Positions 12,001-23,418 of a stretch of 64,000 nucleotides of DNA are shown piece after piece. A program made the translations under genes and the position numbers. The DNA is taken from assembly GCF_013373865.1 (NCBI RefSeq), contig NC_050467.1, forward strand, positions 34,395,132 through 34,459,131, given 5' to 3'. Numbering within the stretch: the stretch's first letter is position 1; each line of letters starts with the position of its first letter. The stretch is from Monomorium pharaonis. Its lineage: Eukaryota; Arthropoda; Insecta; Hymenoptera; Formicidae. Below the pieces are notes generated by a model, which saw nothing but the letters and a program-made list of their open reading frames with translations, searched no databases and was not told where the DNA came from.

Positions 12001-13360
12001 CCAATAAAAAAAGATAAAAATGACGCGATTCCAACAAACTGTAAACCTATCAGCCTACTACTAAACATCAGTAAGATATTTGAGATAGTGATAAATGACG
12101 CACTACTAGTTGAATGCGATAAAAATAATAATCTCCCGGAAAACTAATTTGGCTTCAGGGCCAAACACTCAACAGTGCAATAAACAAAATTATATCAGAT
12201 GTGTATTGGGCACTGAACGGAAAAAAGTGTGTAGGTGCATGTTTAATAGATTTAGAAAAGACTTTCGACTCTGTTTGGTTAAGCGGTCTAATAGTAAAAC
12301 TGATAAAAAAGGTTTACAAGTGCCCACAATAAAAATGATAGCTAACATAATAAAATATAGATCCTTCAAGATACAATTAGAACCGAATGTTTCATCCATA
12401 GAATTTAAAATATTAAATGGACTTCAGCATGAAACGGTTAACACACTCCCTTTTCAATATATACACATCGGACGTACTTCAGCTTTATAGCATGGAAGCA
12501 ACTTACCCGATCAAATCAATTGCATTCGCAGATGATCTGATTATATACCATAAAGATTCATAGCCGTCCAGAATCCAATTCGCACTACAAGACAGATTTG
12601 AAAGAATTCTCTCGTATTGGCCTGGAAAATGAAAATAAATATTAATAAATGTGAACCAATCCTGTTTCAACAAAAACTTCGATTACGCTAATAAAAATGT
12701 ATGAAAAAACTACAAAACATTTAGGTTACAAGAAAATTTAAGTGGGCAATGAAGTCATACTGCACAGAACATGTGTAAAGTACCTAGGCGTTAATTTCGA
12801 CAAAAAAACTAAAATTTAACACATACGTAAAAACTAAATAAAGCAAAAAATTAAATAAAGCAAAAAAGCTTTCTTTAAATTTAAAAGATTATTCTACTCC
12901 AGAATACTAAACGCAAACATCAAAACAATTTGCTATCTACTATTAGTAAGGCTACTTATAACATACGGTTGCCCGGTGTGGTATAACATTAGTGCCTCTC
13001 AAATGGAGAAAATAAGGTTGTTCGAGCGAAAATGTCTAAAAATATGTCTAAGAATGTTTGCAAACCCGGCGTACGATACCAAAAACAATATAGCACAAAA
13101 AAATATACGACACAGCTAACATACCAAGAATCGACAACTTTATAATAAAACTAATTAAAGATCAAACGCGGCAAAGATAAAACAAAACAGTTTAATTTCC
13201 GCAGCACTGTACCTTAATCCACAGTACTATGCGAGAACATTACTTACCGGTTTCACTCCACCCGAAGCATTCTTGTACCTAAACGCAAATGGCTACATAC
13301 AGGACTCCAAAGGCATTCCAATAATATACCACGTATCCAGACATAAAAACATTTAAAAAA
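9040..13360 (+). pseudogene. Jockey-like LINE, decayed (ORF1 + endonuclease + RT)
   Basis: ORF1 (9209-9650) has a gag-like region followed by two zinc knuckles (CQRLGQSASNCNLRYCCVKC). ORF2 fragments follow: endonuclease-like blocks at 10080-10800, then RT blocks with a KPISLL motif (~12040), GFRAKHSTVQ (~12150), LIDLEKTFDSVW (~12245) and the catalytic FADDLIIY (~12525). A C-terminal block ITYGCPVWYN (~12960) and LFERKCLKICLRMF (~13018) is typical of the Jockey group. These proteins copy element RNA at chromosomal nicks. At least a dozen stops and frameshifts make it dead. A GC-rich 200-bp insert with GAGAGAGAG (11200-11410) interrupts it. Confidence 0.75.
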
Positions 13361-15011
13361 TTAGCTATCCTGTTAACATAGATTCTTCTAAAGATATTTC
13401 TACGTTATATAGGTCGCAAGGTCGGTATACTATCCCCGCCGCCAGGGTGTGGCCTCGTCTCAGTTTGTCCGCTTAGCCGATAGTGGTTATTCCGGAATTC
13501 TGGAGATGCTGCTAATCGTGGCTTTAAGTTGCCCTTTACAGAAATTCTTCGTGGCTTGCTGGTCCACGGAAACTTCTATCTAAGTCGGCCTGCCCGGTGG
13601 ATGATGCAATCTGCCACCTGTATAATGAACTCGCCCAAGTGGTTTTTGACAAATAATCTCAACACTCTGATTATTTCACAATCTCTGCTTTATTTATCGT
13701 TTCACATTCACGCATGCACACACGCATTCGACGCAACAAGTGTGATTATTGCGTGCTACGTTTATCTTTTAGGAAGGGCCACGCCTTTCGCACAACGTGG
13801 TTTCCCTCGCGAATTTTAACGCGGAAGATCTGCGAACGAAGGCTCGCGGGTTGTTTCACAACACTTAATTATTCGAATATGCCTGTTACTGCCGCTTGCG
13901 TATCGTGGAATTATTGGATGATCCCATTAATCTCGGAACGCGGAAAACTACGTCTGTTTAGAGATCTAACGCAGACTTCTTGTGACTTTTCCGTTGCATT
14001 TGCACAGGCGTTTAGTGCCCCCCATCCGACGCCCCCTGATTGGCGCGCTCGTTGTCAGGCAATTCTCTTTGCCAATCAGTAAGCGTCGAGTAAGTTGCTC
14101 TCACCACACTTATCATTCTTTCGGTCGCACACCGTGATTCGTATGCGCTGTTCGCAGAGCCGCCAACAGCGCTTGGGGTTGCGAGCGAACATACCCTGTT
14201 CGATGTAAAATTGACGATCCTGGTATATTCGTGATTGCTTTACCTAAATTAGGAATGAAATCAAATATCTTTGTCAAATAGCTAAATAATCAAACAAAAT
14301 GATATATTACCCGGTTGTAAATAATTAAATGTCTTAACTACCAGGATTATCATAGGTTTTGACCGTTGGTTCTTTTATGAATAAAATATGTTAAATGAAT
14401 AAAGTCATTAGTCTTGGTCTCTCGTTTCCTCGATAAAAGCATCGAAGACTTCGCATAAAATGATCGCGACTTCAGGCATAGCTTCACTCAACGTGATTGT
14501 TATTATGACCATATAAATTACGTGCTCCAATTTTATTTGAAAATAAAATGATATCGTGCTCGGAGTCTCGATCACTATGCGTTCACGTACGCGCTGCTCC
14601 CAGTCCCACGTACGGTGCGTCTTTGATTTCGTTACGCGCGCCGCTAGAGATTATAATCTAACTCTGTCATACACGTTCGCTTGACAGCTTGCCTCAGATC
14701 CCCTTTTCCGTGCTTGATCCTTCGTGACTCTGCGTGCTTCTTTCGAGGTCGCTGCTGCGTTGGATGCTGCTTAATACTGATACGCCGATGGTTTTCCATT
14801 GCTGAAACAAGCTTCTCATTTCTAAAACGGTTTCGCTTCTTAGTGTGGATTCCTCAGAATGTTGACCACACTCGTTCACATGCAGTTAAGCTAGGTGGAA
14901 TATTTAACAGGCGGATTGCTATTACAGCAATAGGCTCTCTAGCACATAGTCCCTGTCACCACGCAACTGGAGTCGTATGTTCGACAGCTCCAAAAACTTT
15001 AATGTAAAGAG
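13361..15011. other. Intergenic sequence, nothing recognised
   Basis: Open frames of about 100 residues at 13529-14082 and 14681-15007 have no recognisable motif and no supporting start or splice context. The GC content varies in blocks, which suggests old repeats. Confidence 0.4.
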
Positions 15012-15604
15012 ACCTGTTCGGGATGCAATATGTATTGAGCTCGCGCCGTCGCGTCAGATGGCAGCATCTATCGGGCTAGGCTAATCCAGATGGTGGAGCG
15101 CCGCCCGAGCGTACCTCGCGCATGCGTTGGCTCGTCTCCCGTTTCACTTCGGTACGTGTGCTCTATGGCAGTGATTCACGTTGTCTATTGTGCGATCGTT
15201 TCGACGTAATTTGTGTTCAATTCTACTCGTGGGATCTTCGAATACTATCTCAAGGACTGCTCAACGGAAGGACTCATCTAGTGATAAAAAGAGACTCATA
15301 ATCATCGCTCAAGTACATCACCAACGAGAGACTTACGCCATCACGCTACGCGCACGCCGGCGCTGCGTGATACCAAGCTCACGGGCATCATCATCACCAC
15401 CGGTTACAGATTAATATAAGCTCTCTCGCGTAAGTGATCAAGAACAGTATTACATACAGAGACTCATTCTTGTGTTCATTAAATAGTAAACGCGTGTAAT
15501 GTGTATCAACTAATATCTGTGATAAATATACGGTACGACTCGGACATCACGATGAGTCCACGTGACAAGTAATTGCAGTGCATTTTGTTATTTAACACCT
15601 GTTC
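15012..15604. mobile_element. 577-bp segment flanked by 8-bp direct repeats
   Basis: ACCTGTTC occurs at 15012-15019 and 15597-15604, flanking 577 bp with no coding content and no obvious inverted ends. An 8-bp duplication would fit a hAT-type insertion, but the missing terminal repeats keep this tentative. Confidence 0.25.
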
Positions 15605-15628
15605 CTCTCGCCCTGCTTACCATCTTCA

Positions 15629-16519
15629 GGGCTAACTAGCGAACTTTTCGCCAAGTCGCGAACAACCAGATACCAGTTCCAACTCGATAGTCAGTCACAT
15701 TAGCCAATACCTGACCTTTGTCAAGTTTCAAATGCTCACAAAGTTTGTTGATTACTTTATATATTGATGGCATATCTAAACTACTTAAATTTTTATCTTT
15801 ATATCTGGGATCAAGCAAATAAGCTGCTTTATGAATAGACTGACAGGAAAAGTTTTCTCGATGCTTGAATGTACGTAGTATCTTAAGATTATCTTCCTCA
15901 CTGAGATTACTTTTATCAGTTTTATCAAGAGCTTGTGAAATCTGTTCTTCTATTTTCTTAAAGTAATGTGGCACATTAGAAAGAGTAGCAAAGTCTGATT
16001 CAAGATGTGTAAGAGCATCAGCAATTGATTTGAGGTTGTTCAGAACATATTGAATTTCCATATTAAATATTCAGAAATTATCATTCAGAATAAAAGCCAT
16101 TGTATTCTGTGGGATATCGAGGCCTTCTTCAATTGCAGTTTTCTTGAGAGCCGATTAGTTACATTGAAGTGAGTTGAAGAACAAAACGTCACCAGAAAAT
16201 CTAGTGTTGTTGAGTAGTTTGAAAGATGATGCATTGTGTTCTTGCTTGGAGTTGCAAACATTATGAATCACATGCTTATGCTTAAATACTTTCACAATAG
16301 ACTTTGCATTCACGTTCAGATCTTTCAGTGATTCAAGTTTCATTATATTCTTTATCAGCAAATTCAGGCCATGAGCTACACAGCCAATAGTAAATATATG
16401 ATCATACTTTCTCTTAATCAGTCTTCATGCCTTTTTCATATTTTTGGCATTATCAGTTATCACAGCGATACTTTTTTCAGGACCAATCATATCAATTACT
16501 TTAATCAATTCATCACTCA
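15629..16519 (-). pseudogene. hAT-family transposase remnant (DUF659/dimerisation type)
   Basis: Reading the minus strand from 16519, a DUF659-like block appears (VITDNAKNMKKA, then IGCVAHGLNLL near 16390), followed by NTRFSGDVLFFNSLQCN and a stop. A second frame at 16061-15636 has RENFSCQSIHKAAYLLDPRY, typical of the C-terminal half of hAT transposases. Frameshifts near 16420 and 16140 break it. The left edge CAGGGCTAACTAGCGAA (15629) looks like a hAT terminal repeat. The N-terminal part is missing because a Polinton terminus starts at 16526. Confidence 0.7.
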
Positions 16520-16525
16520 TATACT

Positions 16526-16800
16526 AGTAGTTAGTTATATAGAACGGTTCTAACCCGTGAGCTCCGAAGAGGGAGCGGGTGTACGGAGGATATTTGTAGG
16601 CGCGGGGGGTATGACGTTACGCGGATCGGGAGATCCGCGGTGCGAGAATTGTTGACGCAGGATTTTCGGGTCCACGACCTTCCCTGGGAGCGGGAGAGGA
16701 GAAATCGGGATCCGCAGCCGCCGCAGCCGTCGTCGCAGCCGCGGTGCTCACGCTCCGGGGTCCACCCCCCCCCCTCGCCACCTCCGCCGCCTGTGACAGA
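16526..16800 (+). repeat. Polinton A: left terminal inverted repeat
   Basis: Starts AGTAGTTAGTTATATAG and continues with GGTTCTAACC, GAGCTCCG, GGGAGCGGGTGT, ATGACGTTACGCGGATC, TTTTCGGGTCC and a GCC-rich block. These blocks recur in the same order in the terminal repeats at 52493, 58444, 47368, 47845 and 61109. The 5'-AG start is standard for Polintons. The preceding hexamer is TATACT; its partner was not found, so the right end of this copy is lost or displaced. Confidence 0.8.
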
Positions 16801-17120
16801 GCATGAGAAAGAATGAGCGAGAGTATAAGAGAATGCATGAATAGCATCGCGACGGAAAACGTGAGCGCCAGTGAGCGTGAGTGTGATGGGAGCGAGAATA
16901 TGTATACGATGTGTGTGGTGAGTGAGAGGGATGAGAGCGAGAGAACGCAATGGGTAGTATGTAACGCGTGGGAGCAAGAGCGCATGAGAATATTTCTGGG
17001 ATGGGAGAGAGAGAACGCGATGGGTAGTATGCGATGTGTGCGAGTGAAAGCGTGCGAGAAAGAACGCAAGTATGAGAAAGAGAATGTGTGGGAATATAAC
17101 AAGGGAAATATACAATAAAT
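16801..17120. repeat. Polinton A subterminal GAGAGAACGCGATGGG-type repeats
   Basis: Degenerate repeats built on GAGAGAACGCGATGGGTAGT and GTGAGAG lie just inside the terminal repeat. The same composition recurs inside the other Polinton ends (46570-46860, 61320-61850). Open frames here are compositional. Confidence 0.6.
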
Positions 17121-17391
17121 GAGCAATTCTGTTGCGTTTTTAAATTATTTTTATTTTTATTTTTTTTTTATTCCGATAATTTATTTTACAATATTTTTTA
17201 TTAAGATAATTAATAAGAGTAATTAATAAGAGACAATTTCAAAAATCAAAGTAGATAATAATATAATACGAGATAATATATAATAAAATAACATAAAGTA
17301 ATATAAAATAATATAAAATATAATAAATTTTTTATAATGTATAATATATAATATAAAAATTATAATATAAAAATAATAAATTCTTATACAA

Positions 17392-17915
17392 TTAAATCCA
17401 AAATTCCTGGTCCGGATCCATTAACGGTAGCATTCCAAATAGGGACCTAAATCCCAGATATCGGCCATTCTAAATTGGCCGCATGAACACAATCATATCC
17501 TCATTCTGTGCCCTAAGCATATTTCTCGTCCATCATGTCCAAAATTTTTTTCTTATATTAATGTATCCGCGTATGCGGATATCTTCTCGATAGATCCATG
17601 GCTAAAACAAATTAACATTTTTTAATCTTTTATATTTAATTTAACATTATTATATATTTTTAAATATATAAACTTACTTGTTCGCCAACAGGCCCGCGCA
17701 AACTAATCTTTCTAGAAGGATGGTTGTTGAAATACTGGGTATTTCCACATTTTCTCCACGTTTATGAAAGTGATGCGCTGGACCGGCGTCTGGTACACGT
17801 ACTAAAAAATAGAATTATTATAATTATTTAATTTTTACACCTCACTGCACATGAAACTTGCACTATCACTTATATTTATACCAGTGACGGGATATTCGAT
17901 CCGTATAGTTTGCAT
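17392..17915 (-). pseudogene. Pseudogene copy of the three-exon Polinton gene
   Basis: Three blocks match the spliced gene at 54497-55224: exon 1 from ATG 17915 (IRIEYPV), exon 2 from about 17808 (YVYQTPVQR, ending near GPVGEQ at 17690), and exon 3 from about 17598 (EDIRIRGYINI, NMLRAQN) to TAA at 17392. Exon 3 has in-frame stops near 17545 and 17470, and the exon 1 donor is degraded. The copy sits in the same relative place (next to the terminal repeat) as in the other Polintons, so it belongs to Polinton A. Confidence 0.75.
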
Positions 17916-18009
17916 TTTTAACACGAGATTTGATTGGCTCCGTTCTAACTGTGCCGTTGAGAAGCAGTATACTAAAGATATGCGCTACTCTCACTTAAGA
18001 AATGAATTT

Positions 18010-18532
18010 TGTTGTGCCCCGTGGATTTCGAGACACAGTATTATGGATCGCTGCCGTAACGCCTCGGAATTAGGTTCCGTGAGAGATAAAGCCGATCGTG
18101 ATTTTAACACGATATATATTTTTTCAACTGAGTTGAAACTCTGTTTCTTATACTGTTAACTTACACTGATTTGTTACTTAATAAACCCGTGACAAAGGTG
18201 TAGTGTCAAGCGACATACGTTCGTCGCTGTATGATACGCAAGTAATCCCGCTCGTTATCTTTACATCGATGTTTATATACATCAGTTTTTGGCGTATAAC
18301 CGGGGAGGATACTTCCGCGGTCACTGGCCTTCGGTCAGTGCTCTTGCTTAGCCTGCAATTGCTGGCTAAGTAGATACCACACAAAATCAGAAGATTTTGC
18401 TTGTTAGGCAACCGGGTGCATTGCCCGGTGCGACGCCCGGTATGTAGGCCGGGCAACTTGCACGCGCGGGTGTCACTTGACACTTTTATCGCTTGCGACA
18501 TTCTTAGGTATGAGTGCATCACACTCACAACA
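18010..18532 (-). mobile_element. 3' LTR of a Ty3-like element (523 bp, hairpin-chain family)
   Basis: TGTTGTG/CACAACA ends, with the body homologous to the LTR at 1656-2157. On the minus strand a purine run AAGAAGGGGGAGAGA (polypurine tract, 18533-18547) abuts its start, which identifies it as a 3' LTR rather than a solo one. It cuts into Polinton A just upstream of the spliced pseudogene. No target duplication is recognised because the element's other end is gone. Confidence 0.75.
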
Positions 18533-18960
18533 TCTCTCCCCCTTCTTAAAAAGACAACGAGGGGGCTGAGTTTTTATAAACATGTTACGCAATATTAGTC
18601 GTCACTATTAATTCTATTCGCGCTAATTATTAAATGTTATGTATAATGTCTTGTACATACGTCTCGATAAGTCCTTTCGGAGTCGCTCGCACATTAATTT
18701 TCGAACGTCTCGAAACTGACTTTGAGGTCCACGGCTTCTTCTTCATCGAGGAACACGGCTAAGCACCTCCAGCAATCCCTCGCAGGTCGAATGTACATTA
18801 AAGTTTTGTTACATAGGATGTATATGAAGTGATTCAATATAATGTTTTGATAATTTTATTCTAAAAAAATTATCTTCGATTTGAACACGTAGTATTTTCT
18901 ATCCAACACTTTTTCCTTTCCGTTCAAGAAAATTATTCTTAAATAAAAAGAATATCATAT
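18533..18960 (-). mobile_element. Internal 3' end of the Ty3-like element
   Basis: Contains the polypurine tract next to the LTR, and short coding-like sequence near 18650-18790 without recognised motifs. Its outer limit is blurred where Polinton subterminal repeats begin, at about 18960. Confidence 0.45.
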
Positions 18961-19183
18961 GATGGATAGTATGCGATGTGTAAGAGAGTGAGAATATTGT
19001 ATTTAATGGGTGAGATGAGTGCAACTGAAAGCGAGGGAAGGGAGTGAGAAAGAGAACGCATATTATATATTATATAACTTTATATATTTATATATTTATA
19101 TTTATTATTATCATTTATTTATATATTTATGTATTTATATTCATTCTTATCATTTATTTATATATATTTATATATTTATATAT

Positions 19184-19721
19184 TTACACCCAAATTTCGA
19201 TATTATTATCTATTAGAGGAGGCATGCCAAAAAGACGACGCAAGTCCCATACGTCGGCTTCACCAAATTGACCGTATGATCGTTCCAAAACGTCGTCGTT
19301 CTGCGCTCTTAGCATATTTCTCCCCCATCGTGTCCAGAATATTTCATTTATATTAATAAATCCCCTAATTTGGATATCTTCTTGGTACAACCATGGCTAG
19401 AAAAAAATTAACATTTTTTTAATTTTATAATTTAACAACTTTTTAAAATATAAATATCTAAAAACTTACTTGATTACTTGTTGACTAGCGCACCGACAAT
19501 AGCCCTCCTAAAGGGATGTTTATTGGAGGGCCAGGAAGTGGTACCCTCACGCGCAGCTCATTGTTAATTATAACACGCTGGATCGGCGTCCCATCAACAC
19601 ACACGTACTAAAAAACAGAATATAATTATTATTTAATTTTTTACACTTCACATGTACATAAACTTGCACTATCACTTACACCGGTGACGGGATACATGAT
19701 TTGAATGTTCTGCATGGTCAT
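19184..19721 (-). pseudogene. Three-exon Polinton gene, left arm (frame-broken)
   Basis: Mirror of 45912-46449: exon 1 19680-19721, exon 2 about 19470-19607, exon 3 19184-19396. Exon 2 hits a TAG before its GTAAGT donor. See the right-arm entry. Confidence 0.6.
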
Positions 19722-19992
19722 GTAGTATTTGCGATAAAAAGTTTCTTCACAAGCTCACTCTTAATATACCACGAACTGACTGCACCGTCGAGAAGCAGTA
19801 GACTAAAGATGTGCGTTACTCTCACTTGAGAGATGAATTTGAAAAAAGTCGTGTCAGCTTTGTGGAATTTTTTTATCTGCACGCATTCTCATTTCAAAGC
19901 TTTATAATGCTGTCTCGGTTAACGTCTCAGTTAACATCTCGTTCGAAATAAAAACCACATTAAACATTCCAAACTTACATTTATATCATACA

Positions 19993-20383
19993 TCTATATA
20001 ATACATTATCAAACTGCATTGTACAGCTATCGAACCGCTATCAAACAGCATCACACATCTATTGAACTGCTATTGAACCACCATTGAACTACTATCAAAC
20101 TGTATCATACAGCTATCAAACCGATATTGAACTGCATCGTACAGCTATCAAACTGCATCATACAGCTATTGAACCACCACTGAACTACTATCAAACTGTA
20201 TCATACAGCTATCGAACCGATATTGAACTGCATCGTACAGTTATCAAACTGTATTATACAGCTATCGAACCGATATTGAACTGCATCGTACAGCTATCAA
20301 ACTGCATCATACAGCTATTGAACCACCATTGAACTACTATCAAACTATATCATATAGCCATCGAACCGATATTGAACTATCAC
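19993..20383. repeat. Minisatellite of ~20-bp units, left arm
   Basis: Mirror of 45250-45640. Units alternate forms such as CTATCAAACTGCATCATACAG and CTATTGAACTGCATCGTACAG. The same satellite, diverged, occupies 55560-56420 in the small Polinton. Confidence 0.9.
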
Positions 20384-20674
20384 TTGTGAAATAAATTGAA
20401 AAAAGTTGTGTTAAAGTATAATTTTTTCTATCGTACGTGACTTCATATAATTTTTTCTATTGTACGTGACTTCATATAATTTTTTCTATCGTACGTGGTT
20501 TATCAACGAGATCGTCTTATATTATCTCGGTCAACGTCTTAGTCAAAGAGCATATTAAACATATCATATTCCATTTCATACATCTATATATCTTATATCC
20601 ATTTCATACATCTATATATCTTATATCTTATATGGGAAAAGGATAGAAAACATTTTATTGCATTTTATTTTTCT

Positions 20675-21193
20675 TTATTTTGAAAAAATTCCACAATTAT
20701 TTTGATATTGTGACCACCAGTTATATATTTTAAATACATTTTGTAATGCACAATTCTTAATATGTTTTTCACATCGTATAGTATTACTAACATCTAGATT
20801 ATTTAAAGATTTAATGTCTTCATAATCTGCATCCAAAGTCTTGATATATATCCCATCATCGGTATCGAGCATGTCCGTCAACCATTCTCGTTTCTGAAGT
20901 CCTTTAACGTATATGATAGTATTGCTGTCATCCGTATTACACACAGCAGATGTAATCAGACGTTTCGCCATGCTGTACGGTATCATCCCGTCTTTCCATT
21001 GCAATCCATGATGATATGCAATCAACCAAGAAGCACAAGACTTGTCGGATTTTGTAAGAACACGCCATGGCATGGGGCTAGCAAAAATATAATGTGCGAG
21101 AACAGTTCCTTTTTTCAGTACCGCTACTTCCTTTACGATAAATTTTTTATCGACAATGAATCCTTGCAGATCCACAAATGTCGGTACGATCAT
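20675..21193 (-). CDS. Conserved Polinton protein, 172 aa (left arm)
   Basis: Identical to the right-arm gene at 44440-44958, described there. It lies 64 bp downstream of the capsid gene on the same strand. Confidence 0.7.
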   Translation of the reverse strand: MIVPTFVDLQGFIVDKKFIVKEVAVLKKGTVLAHYIFASPMPWRVLTKSDKSCASWLIAYHHGLQWKDGMIPYSMAKRLITSAVCNTDDSNTIIYVKGLQKREWLTDMLDTDDGIYIKTLDADYEDIKSLNNLDVSNTIRCEKHIKNCALQNVFKIYNWWSQYQNNCGIFSK

Positions 21194-21257
21194 TATGAGT
21201 AACTCTTCAAGACTGTAATTTTTAATACCAAATATATCAGTTTTTATCAGTTTGATG

Positions 21258-22463
21258 TTACATGATTTTGCGCACTACGTTGGACAACGGACAATATTCA
21301 ATTACACGATCATGTAAAATGAGACAATAAGCGGTAGTATTCGCAGGAACATTTTCCTTGCAATCAAATTCTATGCGCACATCTACGGTAGCACTCTTGA
21401 CGGATTCGTTTTGTCGCGAACAGTCAATGACCGCAAAAGGTCCTTTTTCCAGGAATGTGATTACATTGAGCAGTGTTTCACACTCATATCCATAATAAGA
21501 TTTACCAAAACGTCGATATATGTCATATAGAATGGCATATCTAGATTTACGAAAGTCTAAATTCATATCGTCATACGGATAAAATTCAGAGTTTAGATAA
21601 AGTTTTACATTGGTTAAATTACAGTCGTCAAAGATCGTAACATCTTGAGACATGATATTTTTTCGACCTGTCTGCAGTGCGAAGATAACGAAGCGCGGTT
21701 TTTCGAGTTGAATTGCAGTTTTAACAGCCCATGAATGTTTCGTCGTACTCTGCAGCAAAGGATACTCGTACAGATCCCAGGAGCGAAAACTCATATTTAG
21801 ACATTGTCCACTCTCCAAAGCTCGCAGCAAAGATAATTTGTTGACTTCGTTTAACGTAACATGCGGCATTCGCCACTGCACTTTAAATAATTCAATTTCC
21901 GGTTGAGCCGTAGAATTTCCAACGATAGAATTGTTATCGTTGCGCGCTCGTATCAAAATCAATTCATGACGAGCGTTAACAATCACGCGTTTGTAATCTT
22001 CGCAAAAGCCTAATAATACACTAAGCGGTACGCAAAAGTTGATGTATCCTTCCGGTAGGTTATACGAAAATTCCCATCCTGCATTCTGCATAATTACTGC
22101 TTTGTCATATGACAACGATACATAGTTCTTGAGAGTGCTGGTTATTCCAACGTTTCTGTTGCGATCAATTTCCACACCGTTGAGTTCATATCGAATTTCA
22201 TCAAACATGAACGCCACGCAATTATTTCCGAGATTTATCTCATCTTTATCCGTATCGTCTTTCTTCTTCACCACCAATCTTCCTTCGACATAGAGAAAAC
22301 TTTCACATGGTAACGTGTATAAATCCTGCTGTTGTATGGGTATCCTTATTTCATCGCTGTATCCAAAAGTGATGTTGGCGTACGGATTGTACGTATGAGT
22401 CTCGATCTTGACGATGCTGTCGTCAAAGATCGGCTCGCCTCCAATGTTCAAGATCTTAGACAT
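21258..22463 (-). CDS. MCP: Major capsid protein, double jelly-roll (left arm)
   Basis: Identical to the right-arm gene at 43170-44375, where the annotation is given. Confidence 0.85.
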   Translation of the reverse strand: MSKILNIGGEPIFDDSIVKIETHTYNPYANITFGYSDEIRIPIQQQDLYTLPCESFLYVEGRLVVKKKDDTDKDEINLGNNCVAFMFDEIRYELNGVEIDRNRNVGITSTLKNYVSLSYDKAVIMQNAGWEFSYNLPEGYINFCVPLSVLLGFCEDYKRVIVNARHELILIRARNDNNSIVGNSTAQPEIELFKVQWRMPHVTLNEVNKLSLLRALESGQCLNMSFRSWDLYEYPLLQSTTKHSWAVKTAIQLEKPRFVIFALQTGRKNIMSQDVTIFDDCNLTNVKLYLNSEFYPYDDMNLDFRKSRYAILYDIYRRFGKSYYGYECETLLNVITFLEKGPFAVIDCSRQNESVKSATVDVRIEFDCKENVPANTTAYCLILHDRVIEYCPLSNVVRKIM

Positions 22464-22464
22464 C

Positions 22465-22641
22465 TTAGATATTTCGTACGATAAATCCCAGTGATTTTAA
22501 AAATTCAACGTTTGACGCGGTGAGATTCTTTTTATCAGATGAGCGAATATTTTTAACTGTCTTACAATTTATTTCACACGGTCGAATATTCTTGATTGGT
22601 GTAAAAATTGTATCCTTCACTTGCTCATTCAACACGAGCAT
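22465..22641 (-). CDS. Small conserved protein before MCP, 58 aa (left arm)
   Basis: Mirror of 42992-43168; its stop lies one base before the MCP start. See the right-arm entry. Confidence 0.6.
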   Translation of the reverse strand: MLVLNEQVKDTIFTPIKNIRPCEINCKTVKNIRSSDKKNLTASNVEFLKSLGFIVRNI

Positions 22642-22647
22642 CTCACG

Positions 22648-23385
22648 TTATCGTCTTCGTACGTGTAATCTAACAGTAATCTCCTCTCCACGAAAATCGA
22701 GTAATTGACCGTCCTGATCCACAATGCGAATCGTCAAATCAGTAATGCTCCGTGCAACGATTGGAAGGTAAATGATCTGTGCAGGCGTTTCCGATATCTT
22801 ATATCCTGGTGGTACCCTCGGCGAAAATTCGTGTATTGTGTGTACGCACTTGTCGTTGCTGTACGCACCCGCAGTCACGTTACATTCTATGCGAATAATG
22901 TTTACGTTTATGATATTTATAGGTGCATCCGATTCATGCCACATTCGCGATTCAAGAATACGCGATGAAAATCCCAACAGCGATCCAACGTTGTTAGGTT
23001 TAAAGAAATTTATCTGATAAGCACACATAATCTCACTCTTCATTGTATTGTTGTTAGCACGAATCACCACCGGATATTCGCTTTCTTCTTCATCTTCTTT
23101 GTGAAACGTTCTCTTTTCCGCAACATTGGGATGAGATTGTAAAATTGTGCGTTTCAAATATCTATCTATATCACGCAATTCATACGATCCTTCGGGAATT
23201 GTAATTTCCTTGTTGTCTTTGTCATAATAAAATTTGTTATTCGACGAATTTACATTAGGTATGGTATAGTATGTTTCAAAATCTGTGAGACCGAGCTCGT
23301 AATTGCCATCGCTCAAATCTACGGCTGGAAAATAGCTTACCGCGAGGATGCTACTCTTGCCGGTTAGCGTAAACGTCAGTGACAT
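22648..23385 (-). CDS. mCP: Minor capsid (penton-like) protein, left arm
   Basis: Identical to the right-arm gene at 42248-42985. Confidence 0.75.
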   Translation of the reverse strand: MSLTFTLTGKSSILAVSYFPAVDLSDGNYELGLTDFETYYTIPNVNSSNNKFYYDKDNKEITIPEGSYELRDIDRYLKRTILQSHPNVAEKRTFHKEDEEESEYPVVIRANNNTMKSEIMCAYQINFFKPNNVGSLLGFSSRILESRMWHESDAPINIINVNIIRIECNVTAGAYSNDKCVHTIHEFSPRVPPGYKISETPAQIIYLPIVARSITDLTIRIVDQDGQLLDFRGEEITVRLHVRRR

Positions 23386-23418
23386 GTTGAAACGAATACT
23401 GAGTTAAATTGCATAATG

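Noticed and set aside
15540..15580. Hammerhead-ribozyme-like CGATGAGTCC
   Set aside because: The conserved GAAA core and closing stems were not found nearby.
16531..17126. Long ORFs of 101-194 codons over the Polinton A end
   Set aside because: Composition comes from terminal and subterminal repeats; the same pseudo-frames recur at 46572-46999 and 61120-61860 with no conserved protein signal.
18601..18960. Host exon upstream of the 3' LTR
   Set aside because: The sequence directly abuts a polypurine tract and has no splice signals, so it is most simply the retrotransposon interior.
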